From the NCBI GenBank assembly GCA_902617605.1, contig CACMXO010000003.1:1-64000 (forward strand): a stretch of 64,000 nucleotides of DNA, given 5' to 3'. Shown piece after piece: positions 1 to 7,247 of this stretch; positions within the stretch are counted from its first letter, which is position 1, and each line of letters begins with the position of its first letter. Below the pieces are notes generated by a model. The model worked only from the letters and a program-made list of their open reading frames with translations. It was not told the DNA's origin and made no database searches. The stretch comes from an uncultured Prochlorococcus sp. (GTDB taxonomy: Bacteria; Cyanobacteriota; Cyanobacteriia; PCC-6307; Cyanobiaceae). Made by a program: the position numbers and the translations under genes.

Positions 1-1
1 G

Positions 2-298
2 TTTTTTATCTCTACTACTACTATTTGGTTTGTTAAGACTTGGAATGCAATAGAAGTATTAAGATCATTCCTTTATATTGGAAGATTTCCTCTAAATTCA
101 TTTTCATTTTCTTTAAGAGTTTTTTTTAGTGTTTTCATTCCTATTGCATTTATAACTACAATTCCTTCTGAAGTTTTTCTAGGATTTTCTCAATTATGGA
201 AAATATTACTTGAAGTTATTGTTGCTAATTTATTTCTTATAACTTCAAGAAAGTTCTGGTTATTTGCATTAAAATTTTATTCATCAGCTTCTAGCTAA
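2..298 (+). CDS. ABC-2 type transporter permease, C-terminal part (partial)
   Basis: The frame is already open at the window edge and runs 98 codons to TAA at 296-298, so only the C-terminus is seen. It is hydrophobic, with two or three membrane segments. The stretch IPIAFITTIPSEVFLG matches the last-loop signature of the ABC-2 permease family formerly called DUF990, in which an I/VPxAFxTTxP motif precedes the final helix. These permeases work with a separate ATPase that would lie upstream of this window. The substrate cannot be told from the sequence. The family call is fairly confident and the function open. Confidence 0.72.
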   Translation, partial: FFISTTTIWFVKTWNAIEVLRSFLYIGRFPLNSFSFSLRVFFSVFIPIAFITTIPSEVFLGFSQLWKILLEVIVANLFLITSRKFWLFALKFYSSASS

Positions 299-301
299 CT
301 A

Positions 302-568
302 TTATTTAATAACCTCCCTGCAAAATTCCCAAATTTGTTGTTTACTTTTCAGATTAGAAAGCTTATATAATTTCTTAAAATGAAGTTTAGATTTTTCAAC
401 AGATAAAAGCCTACAGTTGTATTCGATATTATTATTTTTAGATATAATTCCTAACTTAAGTGTAATATCACAAAGTATAAGTATTAAAGTGAGAAAAAAA
501 AATAGAACAAAAAAATGTGAAAATGTTTTTGAATAATTTTCTTTTTCGGTTTTTAATTCAAACTTCAT
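302..568 (-). CDS. small one-helix membrane protein, unknown
   Basis: This is an 88-residue basic protein with one strong hydrophobic segment at about residues 18-37 (FFVLFFFLTLILILCD), followed by a Lys-rich cytoplasmic-type tail. Its ATG overlaps the stop of the upstream minus-strand gene by one base (TAATG at 566-570), which suggests translational coupling. I recognise no family. It ends 4 bases from the stop of the convergent ABC permease. Confidence 0.6.
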   Translation of the reverse strand: MKFELKTEKENYSKTFSHFFVLFFFLTLILILCDITLKLGIISKNNNIEYNCRLLSVEKSKLHFKKLYKLSNLKSKQQIWEFCREVIK

Positions 569-795
569 TAATTAACTATATGCTGAGGGCACTTAATTGC
601 AGCAATAGCAACAGCCGTAACTTTAAAATTATCTGACTTCTCAATAACCTTTTTGACCTCTAATGGTCCAAATTTATTACTTGCATCACTGTAAGAAAGA
701 AGCAAAGATTTATAGTTATCATGACCTACATTCCTATATTCACAAAAATTATCTCCAACATAGTTCAAAAGAGTAAGTAAAGTTAATTCAATCAT
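568..795 (-). CDS. conserved-type hypothetical protein, 75 aa
   Basis: The frame starts at ATG 793-795 and gives a soluble 75-residue protein with no clear domain. It forms a two-gene unit with the downstream membrane protein through a one-base overlap of stop and start. Function is not recognised. The coding call rests on frame length, the coupled downstream start and the absence of a competing frame. Confidence 0.55.
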   Translation of the reverse strand: MIELTLLTLLNYVGDNFCEYRNVGHDNYKSLLLSYSDASNKFGPLEVKKVIEKSDNFKVTAVAIAAIKCPQHIVN

Positions 796-972
796 TAAAC
801 CTTTTTACTAGCAAAGTTCTTACGAATGATACTGTGCAGGACATTTTTAACAAGTAAAATTTCCAAAAAAACTTTAAATAATAAATTGAGATTTTGCTCA
901 CAAAATTTAAAATTGCAAAATTTTTTCAGAATTGATAAATTTACATGTTTGAAAATCATTAAAGCACTATCT

Positions 973-990
973 GTAGTGTATGTACACTAC
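973..990. promoter_or_regulatory. perfect 18-bp inverted repeat
   Basis: GTAGTGTA-TG-TACACTAC is a dyad of two 8-base arms around a 2-base centre. It could be part of the RNA fold described for this region or a protein-binding site. The outline TAGTnnn..nnnACTA is faintly like cyanobacterial LexA-type dyads, but the match is not good enough to name a regulator. Confidence 0.3.
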
Positions 991-1061
991 TTAATTTGCG
1001 CTACAGATGGGGGGTTGCTTTTTTTAGGAAATTGGTTTAAAAATAAGGTTCCCCATCACCC

Positions 1062-1091
1062 GGCCACACTCACGTGAGGCCCTTTTTTTTT
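1062..1091 (+). terminator. Rho-independent terminator
   Basis: The stem GGCCaCAC/GTGaGGCC (one A-A mismatch) closes a TCAC loop and is followed by a C and an unbroken run of T (1083-1091). It is the most GC-rich hairpin in the first 5 kb. Confidence 0.75.
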
Positions 1092-1243
1092 GGAAATAAG
1101 CTTTCTTTAAAAGTATTAATTGATAAAACGAGTAATTCATTAATCCCTTTAATAATGAATAAAGATTAGGGTTAATTTATTTTCATAACAAATTAACCAG
1201 CTTTAGACTTTTCAACCAAGACCGTACTATTTTTTCAATTAAT

Positions 1244-2056
1244 TTATAAAAAACTTTTTAGGGATTTAATCAATAAGCTAATACCAACCAAAATGCAAAC
1301 TGTTATGAAAGTTTTCTTAATTAGAATATTCCCATTTAATTTTGACAGGTGAGCTCCAAAATATCCTCCTGTAAAGGAACCAATTATTAATATTATCAAT
1401 ATATGTGAAGGAACCGATCCAATTCTGGCCAAAAAAACTGCTCCTACAAAATTCCAAAAAATCCCAACTGTAAAGAATGTCATACTTATAGCACGAAGAA
1501 AATCCATTTCAAATGTTTTTATTAAAAGTATTGTTACAAGCAATCCAGTTCCCGAGGAAATAGAACCATTTAAGATCCCTATGAGGAAAATAAAAATTAA
1601 AAATCTAATTTTATGAAATAAATTAAGCTTATTTTTACCTGATGATAAACCCAAATCTGGTTTAAGGAATGAGTAAAAAGCCAATAATATAGAAATTATT
1701 CCTAAAATTAAGTACAGATATTTTTCTGATATAAATTCAACAATATAAGACCCTAAAATCACTCCTGGCATTCCAAAAATTAAAATTTGCCAAGCAACAC
1801 TTATATCATTACCTAAGGATTTGTAATTTCTTAAAGAACCGCCTATTCCTAGTGCTACTGTTGCTAATTTATGACTAGCCAAAGCCTGATAATAAGGAAC
1901 ACCAGATAAAAGCAATGCTGGGAGTTGAAGTAATCCTGCCCCTCCTCCAGAAATTGCAGAGAACGTATTAGAAAAAAAGGATATCAAAAAAATATAAATA
2001 CTTTTAAATAAAGAATTATCAAAACTTCCTAATAATATTGTTAATAGATAAGGCAT
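1244..2056 (-). CDS. TauE/SafE (DUF81) family membrane permease
   Basis: This 270-residue protein has about eight hydrophobic segments in two similar halves, the layout of the TauE/SafE sulfite/sulfonate exporter family. Each half carries a Gly-rich re-entrant-like motif: SAISGGGAGLLQLPALL near residue 35 and NGSISSGTGLLVTILL near residue 165. Family members move small anions (sulfite, sulfoacetate and others) across the inner membrane. Which anion applies here is unknown. It starts at ATG 2054-2056 and is transcribed alone. The family is confident, the substrate is not. Confidence 0.85.
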   Translation of the reverse strand: MPYLLTILLGSFDNSLFKSIYIFLISFFSNTFSAISGGGAGLLQLPALLLSGVPYYQALASHKLATVALGIGGSLRNYKSLGNDISVAWQILIFGMPGVILGSYIVEFISEKYLYLILGIISILLAFYSFLKPDLGLSSGKNKLNLFHKIRFLIFIFLIGILNGSISSGTGLLVTILLIKTFEMDFLRAISMTFFTVGIFWNFVGAVFLARIGSVPSHILIILIIGSFTGGYFGAHLSKLNGNILIKKTFITVCILVGISLLIKSLKSFL

Positions 2057-2190
2057 TGATTATAAATTGCTAGTACTAAGGAAATATAATTATTTTCACA
2101 AGAAGTAAATAGATTTTGAAGTCTTATTTTATCCTTTTTCAATCATAGTTAAAAAAAAACTGTTATTATTAATAAAAATATCAAGAATTT

Positions 2191-2532
2191 ATGCATAATC
2201 AAGATGCAATTTACCTTGATCAGTTTTGTCCCAAGATAAGTAATAAAAATTGGAGAGAGTCACTTAATAAACTTACCTGTTATAAATGTATTTATTGCGG
2301 TAAACCATCTGAATCGCTTGATCACCTCCACCCAATGTCAAAAGGGGGGATTAATATTACAAGTAATTGCGTGCCATGTTGTTTGTCATGTAATGGGAAA
2401 AAATCAGATTCAGAAGTTCTTAGTTGGTACAGAAAACAAAGTTTTTATGATCCACGAAGAGCTATGGCGATACGCGCATGGTTTAACGACGATTTAAAAC
2501 TTGCTTCAATGCTTTTGAACTACCTAAATTAA
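2191..2532 (+). CDS. HNH endonuclease
   Basis: This 113-residue protein has a compact HNH/His-Me-finger core. The zinc pairs C33-x2-C36 (CIYC) and C64-x2-C67 (CLSC) flank the catalytic D44-H45 (LDHLHPMSKGG), with the family Asn at about residue 59. HNH proteins cleave or nick DNA. Free-standing ones of this size in picocyanobacteria have no assigned role, and there is no methylase or intron next to it. The gene is monocistronic, with an ATG start. Confidence 0.85.
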   Translation: MHNQDAIYLDQFCPKISNKNWRESLNKLTCYKCIYCGKPSESLDHLHPMSKGGINITSNCVPCCLSCNGKKSDSEVLSWYRKQSFYDPRRAMAIRAWFNDDLKLASMLLNYLN

Positions 2533-2619
2533 AATAAACAATAAAAGTATTGAGATAAAAAATATTTTTGAATATGGTTGAATGGGATCTTCCTATCTTG
2601 GTAAATAATGAATATTTAT

Positions 2620-2814
2620 TTAAATTATTCTTTTTATTTCAAAATTCATTTGTTTGCTCTTGAAAAGCGCAATATTAGAAAAGTCATCCCTCCACATTAT
2701 TGGGGAATCTAAAACCTTTCTCTCTGGTGACTTTACTGAAAAAATCAATCCAAATACAAAAAGAATAGTAATCAAAATGATTGTCATTACTAATTTGTCT
2801 GAAATATTGTTCAT
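2620..2814 (-). CDS. small membrane-anchored protein, unknown
   Basis: This 64-residue protein has one N-terminal hydrophobic helix (about residues 9-27) and a charged C-terminal tail. It starts 9 bases after the stop of the secreted-protein gene at 2824-3225, so the two are probably co-transcribed. No family is recognised. Confidence 0.5.
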   Translation of the reverse strand: MNNISDKLVMTIILITILFVFGLIFSVKSPERKVLDSPIMWRDDFSNIALFKSKQMNFEIKRII

Positions 2815-2823
2815 TAACTTAAT

Positions 2824-3225
2824 CTATCTAGAAAAATTTTTGTCTGGAGTTGTTTTTTCATAAATTTCAAGAAAATATGATTTAAAATAATCAACTCCCT
2901 CCTTTCCAATTAATCCAATTGACTCTCCACAATCATTTACTACTTGTAATGAAATTTGATTAGCTAAGTCACTTTTCTCAATCCATTTTTTCTGGGGATT
3001 ATAAGAAAAAGATATAATGTTTTCAGTTTTAACAATCGCCGATTTCATTGCTTCATCTTTAGAAAAACCATTTTGAATAGCGGTGCAATACTTCCTGGAG
3101 AAATTATTAGAGATCCTATTCTGCAGCAAACTAACACTAGGGTCTGACGTATCAAAAGCTAAACCTATTGAAGGTTTTAATAAATAAACTATTAAAAAAA
3201 GAAAACCAATAATGAATTTTAACAA
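2824..3225 (-). CDS. secreted/periplasmic protein, paralogue of the one at 22040-22432
   Basis: This 133-residue protein has a signal peptide (FIIGFLFLIVYLLKPSIGLAFD). The mature part contains S-x-Q-x-x-x-x-x-x-F-x-x-x-Y/F-C-x-A at about residues 33-50 and a second Cys in NDCGE near residue 103. The protein at 22040-22432 has the same order: ...VGKRFAKVFCDA... then DNCGE. The two are paralogues by eye, each with two Cys that could form a disulfide outside the cytoplasm. The likely start is TTG at 3223-3225, as no ATG fits the signal peptide. Function is unknown. Confidence 0.65.
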   Translation of the reverse strand: MLKFIIGFLFLIVYLLKPSIGLAFDTSDPSVSLLQNRISNNFSRKYCTAIQNGFSKDEAMKSAIVKTENIISFSYNPQKKWIEKSDLANQISLQVVNDCGESIGLIGKEGVDYFKSYFLEIYEKTTPDKNFSR

Positions 3226-3376
3226 TAGCTATTTATCAATCACTATAAATAATATATTAGTTTTTTCTAATTGTCTTTTCAAATAAATCTGATAAACATT
3301 AACAGCAAATTAAATTTCAATTTATTAAAAATTAAAAGTATTGCAATAAGTTCAGTAATAATAGTCAGAGGTTTAT

Positions 3377-3610
3377 TTGACTACTTATATGTACGAATCA
3401 TTGATGACATTGCTATTTTTTCCTGACTGGACAAATGGGCTACCTTCAGACTTTTTAATCCTTCATTTTTTCGTAGGAGCTGTAATTTTCCCATTTAACA
3501 TGATTCATGCCAAAGCAAGAAAAATTGACAGTCAGAACCCACAGGAAGCTGCTAATGGGTATAAAAACTCAGACAATACTACATTTTTTGGATACGAAGA
3601 AATCAATTAG
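3377..3610 (+). CDS. small hypothetical protein with hydrophobic centre
   Basis: This frame of up to 77 residues has one hydrophobic segment (SDFLILHFFVGAVIFPFN) and a polar tail ending GYEEIN. The first possible start is TTG 3377; ATG at 3389 or 3401 is more likely and would shorten the N-terminus by four to eight residues. No family is recognised. Confidence 0.5.
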   Translation: MTTYMYESLMTLLFFPDWTNGLPSDFLILHFFVGAVIFPFNMIHAKARKIDSQNPQEAANGYKNSDNTTFFGYEEIN

Positions 3611-3645
3611 ATTTCCATAAATTTATTTAAGGAATTACTTAATTG

Positions 3646-3870
3646 ATGATAATTACCCTAAATACAACTTTAGATCTTAAAATTTTTAGCCCCAGTGAAC
3701 CTTTAGGAATATTAATTATTTTTTTAGGATTAATATTTACTGGTATGATTTTTTATATTATTTATGCAGTAAGTACTAATAAAGAATCACTAGAGGATAA
3801 AAAAATAAGGACTAAAAAGGAGTATTTGCAAAAGGAGAAGATAGGAAAACTATTTCCTAAGAAAAAATAA
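3646..3870 (+). CDS. small one-helix membrane protein, unknown
   Basis: Read from ATG 3646 this is a 74-residue protein. A TTG directly upstream would add one residue. It has a hydrophobic helix (LGILIIFLGLIFTGMIFYIIYA) after a short polar N-terminus and then a very basic tail rich in Lys. It lies 35 bases after the preceding small gene, in the same direction. No family is recognised. Confidence 0.5.
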   Translation: MIITLNTTLDLKIFSPSEPLGILIIFLGLIFTGMIFYIIYAVSTNKESLEDKKIRTKKEYLQKEKIGKLFPKKK

Positions 3871-4092
3871 ATTTGATTGTTTTATTACTATAAAGATATT
3901 TATTTATATTATTAATGATCAAATCGATAGGGTCCAAAAACATAAGTTTAAGCTCTTTGAAATCAAACATTTCTAAAAATTTTATAATAACATTTAATTT
4001 TTTTTTACGAGGAGTTTATATTGTTAAATGCACTACAAAATTATTTTCATATCATGCAAAAAATGTTAAAAATGGAAAAATGATTAGAAATC

Positions 4093-4596
4093 TTGGAGAA
4101 TTCACCTCAATATCTATTTCTTGCTAGTGGAGTAAATAATGGGGAAGGTTATTGGATAGTAGGAATAAAAAATTGCGATGAAAATATCCTTGAGGATGAA
4201 AATCTTTTAGATTGCCATAGAAAAGAATTAATAGGTAATGAATCAGCAAAAGATATACTTTTAGCTATTAATTTAAACTTAAATAATTTATTAAATGAGC
4301 TAAGAAACAAAAATTATTTAATTGGAAATCCTTCAATGGGAATTTCATTTGATCTCCCTTTAGAAATCTTGGAAAATATTTTTGATTTTTGGTTAGATAT
4401 TTATAAAAATCAAGAAGCCTGGGAAGCTTGTCTAGGACTTCTTAAAGTAAGAAAAAGGATTCCTCTTACAAACCTAATTGAAAGCGATAGTTTAAAGGGA
4501 AACTCTAAAAAATGGGCTATAAAAATTGAAAATTTACATACTTATATTCCTTCTTCACTAATAATTGATAAGTTAAATGATCCCATGTGGGAATAA
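4093..4596 (+). CDS. hypothetical protein, 167 aa, with displaced start
   Basis: This soluble, acidic 167-residue protein contains NSPQYLFLASGVNNGEGYW near the N-terminus and a Trp-rich C-terminal half. The only start available in frame is TTG 4093. Just upstream, in the same frame, ATG-GAA-AAA at 4072-4080 is cut off by TGA at 4081-4083. The ancestral start may therefore have been at or near 4072, with a nonsense change forcing use of the TTG. A second frame (3915-4127) overlaps here and looks non-coding. No domain is recognised. Confidence 0.6.
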   Translation: MENSPQYLFLASGVNNGEGYWIVGIKNCDENILEDENLLDCHRKELIGNESAKDILLAINLNLNNLLNELRNKNYLIGNPSMGISFDLPLEILENIFDFWLDIYKNQEAWEACLGLLKVRKRIPLTNLIESDSLKGNSKKWAIKIENLHTYIPSSLIIDKLNDPMWE

Positions 4597-4671
4597 TTTT
4601 ATCTTTTTAATACTCATAATATTTACTTCGTTGGATATTTAAGTAAAAATAAAATAACTATTGATTAAAGA

Positions 4672-4857
4672 ATGAATAAACCATATTCTTTTAGTACCGA
4701 TCAAATGAACGGAATTGTAGAGGATACATACGCCAAGATACTAAATGAATGTGAAAATTTAAAAAAAAATACTAATTGTCCAAATGAGCAAGTAGTAGCA
4801 CTTTTAAGCGTGATTGCTTCAAATTACGCTATTACAACAGAAAAAAGCGAAAATTAA
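4672..4857 (+). CDS. small hypothetical protein, 61 aa
   Basis: This soluble 61-residue protein is probably helical and has two Cys (NECENLKKNTNC). It ends one base before the ATG of the phosphoribosyltransferase gene, so it looks like the first gene of a three-gene salvage operon (4672-5709). No family is recognised. Confidence 0.55.
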   Translation: MNKPYSFSTDQMNGIVEDTYAKILNECENLKKNTNCPNEQVVALLSVIASNYAITTEKSEN

Positions 4858-4858
4858 G

Positions 4859-5254
4859 ATGATAAGCTATTTTACTTGGGGCGAATTTGATAAGAGCGTA
4901 GAACAAATCGCTAATAAATGTAGGTTTAGGGAGTTTTCTGGAATATATGGAATTCCTCGTGGTGGATTGTGCCTTGCTGTAGCACTAAGCCATAAATTAA
5001 AAATTGAATTAATTTCAGAACCACTTAAAAATTCACTAATAGTAGATGATGTTTATGAAACTGGTCTTACATTAACGACATTCAAGGATATTGAAGGAGC
5101 AATGTTTTTTGTATTATTTAGTAAAATCAAACCCACATGGTGGAATACAGTTTTTATATCTAAAAAAAGCCAATGGATAGTTTTCCCTTGGGAAAATACT
5201 TTAAATTCAAAAAGTGACCGCCAAGAGTACATCAAAAAAAGAGGTTTGAATTGA
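4859..5254 (+). CDS. phosphoribosyltransferase (type I PRTase fold)
   Basis: Read from ATG 4859 this gives 131 residues; a longer frame from TTG 4814 overlaps the upstream gene and is unlikely. The PRPP-binding signature LIVDDVYETGLTL (residues 61-73) has the two acidic residues and the T/S-G turn of type I PRTases. YGIPRGGL (30-37) is the usual N-terminal PPi-loop region. It is short for the family and has a reduced hood. Such enzymes transfer a base to PRPP in purine or pyrimidine salvage. Its stop overlaps the start of the deoxyribosyltransferase gene, which supports a shared role. Confidence 0.75.
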   Translation: MISYFTWGEFDKSVEQIANKCRFREFSGIYGIPRGGLCLAVALSHKLKIELISEPLKNSLIVDDVYETGLTLTTFKDIEGAMFFVLFSKIKPTWWNTVFISKKSQWIVFPWENTLNSKSDRQEYIKKRGLN

Positions 5255-5709
5255 ATAAGAAATTATATTTGGCAAATCCATATGGATTTTCAAAACAAAC
5301 AAACACACTTTTAAATGAATTTATTGAAATCTTCAATAATTTAAATGTAGAAGTATTTGAACCTTTTGAAAGAGCAAAACCATTAATAAAACAACAACGT
5401 CAATGGGCATATGAAGTTGCAAGTAGTAATTTCCAAGATTTAAAAAAATGTGATTGTATTTTTGCGATTGTCAATGGAAATCCTCCAGATGAAGGGGTAA
5501 TGATTGAATTGGGTATCGCAATTGCTTTAAAAAAGGAAATCTTTTTATTCAGAGATGATTTTAGAAATTGCTCTGATAGCGATCAATACCCATTAAATCT
5601 AATGTTATTTCTTGGCCTGCCTAAAGATAACTGGGAAGAATATTATTTTAAATCATTGCAAGATATAAAAAGTAATAAAAAAAGATTTATGGAATGGGCA
5701 AAAAATTAG
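5251..5709 (+). CDS. nucleoside 2-deoxyribosyltransferase-like protein
   Basis: This 152-residue protein has the order of the nucleoside deoxyribosyltransferase family. LYLANPYGFS at the N-terminus binds the sugar-phosphate end. CDCIFAIVNGNPPDEGVMIELGIAIAL (in two parts, residues 67-93) holds D80 and the likely catalytic E86. These enzymes swap the base on a 2'-deoxynucleoside or hydrolyse it. The start is TTG 5251, overlapping the PRTase stop as TTGA, a typical coupled start. With its neighbour it forms a base/nucleoside salvage pair. Confidence 0.75.
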   Translation: MNKKLYLANPYGFSKQTNTLLNEFIEIFNNLNVEVFEPFERAKPLIKQQRQWAYEVASSNFQDLKKCDCIFAIVNGNPPDEGVMIELGIAIALKKEIFLFRDDFRNCSDSDQYPLNLMLFLGLPKDNWEEYYFKSLQDIKSNKKRFMEWAKN

Positions 5710-5794
5710 CCAAATAAACCATTAATCCTCAAGAAGAAGTTTTAAGTTTAAATATATCTCCTAAGGTGCTAGAATATGATTTATTTATAAAATT

Positions 5795-5971
5795 TTGACA
5801 CAAGTTACAGTTGGAGAAAACGAGGGTATTGAATCTGCCCTAAGAAGGTTTAAGAGACAAGTATCTAAGTCGGGAATCTTTGCAGATTTAAAAAGACTTA
5901 GACATCACGAAACGCCTATTGAAAAATATAAAAGAAAGTTGCAACAAAGAAGAAAAGCAAGAAGAAGATAA
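5795..5971 (+). CDS. rpsU: 30S ribosomal protein S21
   Basis: This 58-residue protein reads [20 protein letters not shown] at its start, continues with SGIFADLKR and [13 protein letters not shown], and ends in the Arg-rich tail RRKARRR, the full S21 pattern. S21 joins the small subunit near the anti-Shine-Dalgarno region. The start codon is TTG (5795-5797), common for this gene. No neighbour is clearly linked. Confidence 0.93.
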
Positions 5972-6048
5972 TCTGCTTTATATCATAAAGTTTTTAGGAT
6001 ATCCTTAATATTAAATTTTAATAGAAAGATTTAAAAATAAAATTTTAA

Positions 6049-6378
6049 CTACTTAAGCTTTTTAAGCTTCTTAACAAGATTTATGCCAACTCCTGATACT
6101 GCGAGAAGATCTTTTTCATCAGCAGCAATAACTGCTTTTGTTGTTTTAAAACCTGCCTCATACAAAGCTTTTGCGCTTTTTGCTCCAACACCTGGAAGTG
6201 AAGTCAAAGTTTCAATATTTTTCTTAGAATTTACTGCCTTGGTTTTTGTTTTTGTTTTTGTTTTTGATTTTGTTTTTACAGACTTTGCTGCTTTTTTTTC
6301 TTTCTTTAAAGGAGTTTCAGTAGATACTGCACTTTTAAAAAAAATTGATTTTAGTTTGCTGAGAAATTTAGAAATCAT
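6049..6378 (-). CDS. helix-hairpin-helix domain protein with Lys-Thr linker
   Basis: This 109-residue protein has three parts: a short basic N-terminus; a low-complexity linker with repeated KTK units (about residues 35-49); and a C-terminal pair of helix-hairpin-helix motifs, LTSLPGVGAKSAKALYEAGF (residues 58-77) and LLAVSGVGINLVKKL (about 92-106). Tandem HhH motifs bind DNA backbone without sequence specificity. The family resembles small HhH proteins near DUF4332. A plus-strand frame (6083-6394) is only the antisense shadow of the linker. Confidence 0.75.
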   Translation of the reverse strand: MISKFLSKLKSIFFKSAVSTETPLKKEKKAAKSVKTKSKTKTKTKTKAVNSKKNIETLTSLPGVGAKSAKALYEAGFKTTKAVIAADEKDLLAVSGVGINLVKKLKKLK

Positions 6379-6650
6379 TGCAATATATAAGTAATAAAAT
6401 TAGCTCATCAATTTAATATATTATCAAATTCCAGAGGAATTAATAACAAGAAAATAGCTAATTGAATAGAAATAATTTATTTACAATTATATAAAGACAC
6501 ACATTAAATATTTATGCAAGCTTTCGAGCCATTGCAAGGTATTCAAAATTATTTTAAAAACTAAAAAAATGTAAAAATGCATCTCCTACAAAAACTATAG
6601 GTATTTATTAATAGTAAAGTTAAAATCTTATTAAAGAACCGATCATAAAA

Positions 6651-7247
6651 ATGAAGCTTATTTTTATAAGTGGGCCTTCTGGAAGCGGGAAAACAACTTT
6701 ATCAAATCAAATAATAAAAAAAAGCAAAAATGGTTTTGTATTAAGTACCGACAATTACTATAAGACAGGGTTAATAAGTAAATTACTGCCAAAATTTGTA
6801 GAAGGTTTTTTTGATAGAAGTATTAGTTTTAATAAAAAACTATTCAAAAAAGATTTTGATTTTATTTATAACAATGGAAATTCAATCTGTGATCGTTATT
6901 ATAATTTCGAAAAGAAAACAATTCAAAATATCATTAATGAGACAAATAATATTAGATTTTTAATTGTTGAGGGGATATTTGCTAAAGAATTCTCAATAAC
7001 TTTAAATAATAAGGATTATTTTTTTTTAGAAATAAAAACTAAAAAAAATGAGTGCATGAAAAGAGTTGTCCAAAGAGATATAAAAGAACGAGGGAAGGAT
7101 AAAAAACAAGCTGAGAAAGATTTCTTAAAATCATGGGATATTTATTACGAAAAATTGAAACCTGATAGCATAAAAAATAATAAAAATAAATTCATTATTG
7201 AAAAAAAAACTGATATAGATCACATTCTGAAAAAATTATTTAATTAA
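6651..7247 (+). CDS. P-loop kinase, uridine kinase-like
   Basis: This 198-residue protein has a clear Walker A, SGPSGSGKTT (residues 7-16). STDNYYKTG (about 34-42) follows, the substrate/Mg region of the uridine kinase/phosphoribulokinase family. VEGIFAKE matches the Walker B-like strand, and an Arg-rich lid (RVVQRDIKERGKD) comes later. Uridine kinase phosphorylates uridine or cytidine in salvage. The substrate is inferred from family only. Its stop overlaps the end of the convergent FAD-oxidoreductase gene by 12 bases. Confidence 0.75.
   Translation: MKLIFISGPSGSGKTTLSNQIIKKSKNGFVLSTDNYYKTGLISKLLPKFVEGFFDRSISFNKKLFKKDFDFIYNNGNSICDRYYNFEKKTIQNIINETNNIRFLIVEGIFAKEFSITLNNKDYFFLEIKTKKNECMKRVVQRDIKERGKDKKQAEKDFLKSWDIYYEKLKPDSIKNNKNKFIIEKKTDIDHILKKLFN

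Larger units (their letters stand above)
965..1091 (+). ncRNA. candidate structured small RNA with strong terminator
   Basis: A plus-strand terminator (1062-1091) stands in the gap between two minus-strand genes, with no convincing plus-strand coding gene to serve. Upstream lie a perfect inverted repeat, GTAGTGTA/TACACTAC (973-980/983-990), a second stem ATCTGTAG/CTACAGAT (969-976/1001-1008), and a third stem GATGGGG/CCCCATC (1006-1012/1051-1057). The third shares bases with the second, so two folds are possible. An 83-codon frame (826-1077) covers this stretch but ends inside the terminator stem and looks non-coding. The 5' end is a guess. Confidence 0.5.

Noticed and set aside
826-1077. 83-codon plus-strand frame
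   Set aside because: It ends within the stem of the terminator at 1062-1091, has no domain or ribosome-binding site and overlaps clear RNA structure.
3915-4127. 70-codon frame overlapping the 167-residue gene
   Set aside because: Low-complexity composition; the overlapping frame 4093-4596 is longer and has protein-like sequence.
6083-6394. 103-codon frame rich in Phe and Val
   Set aside because: Antisense of the Lys/Thr linker of the helix-hairpin-helix gene.
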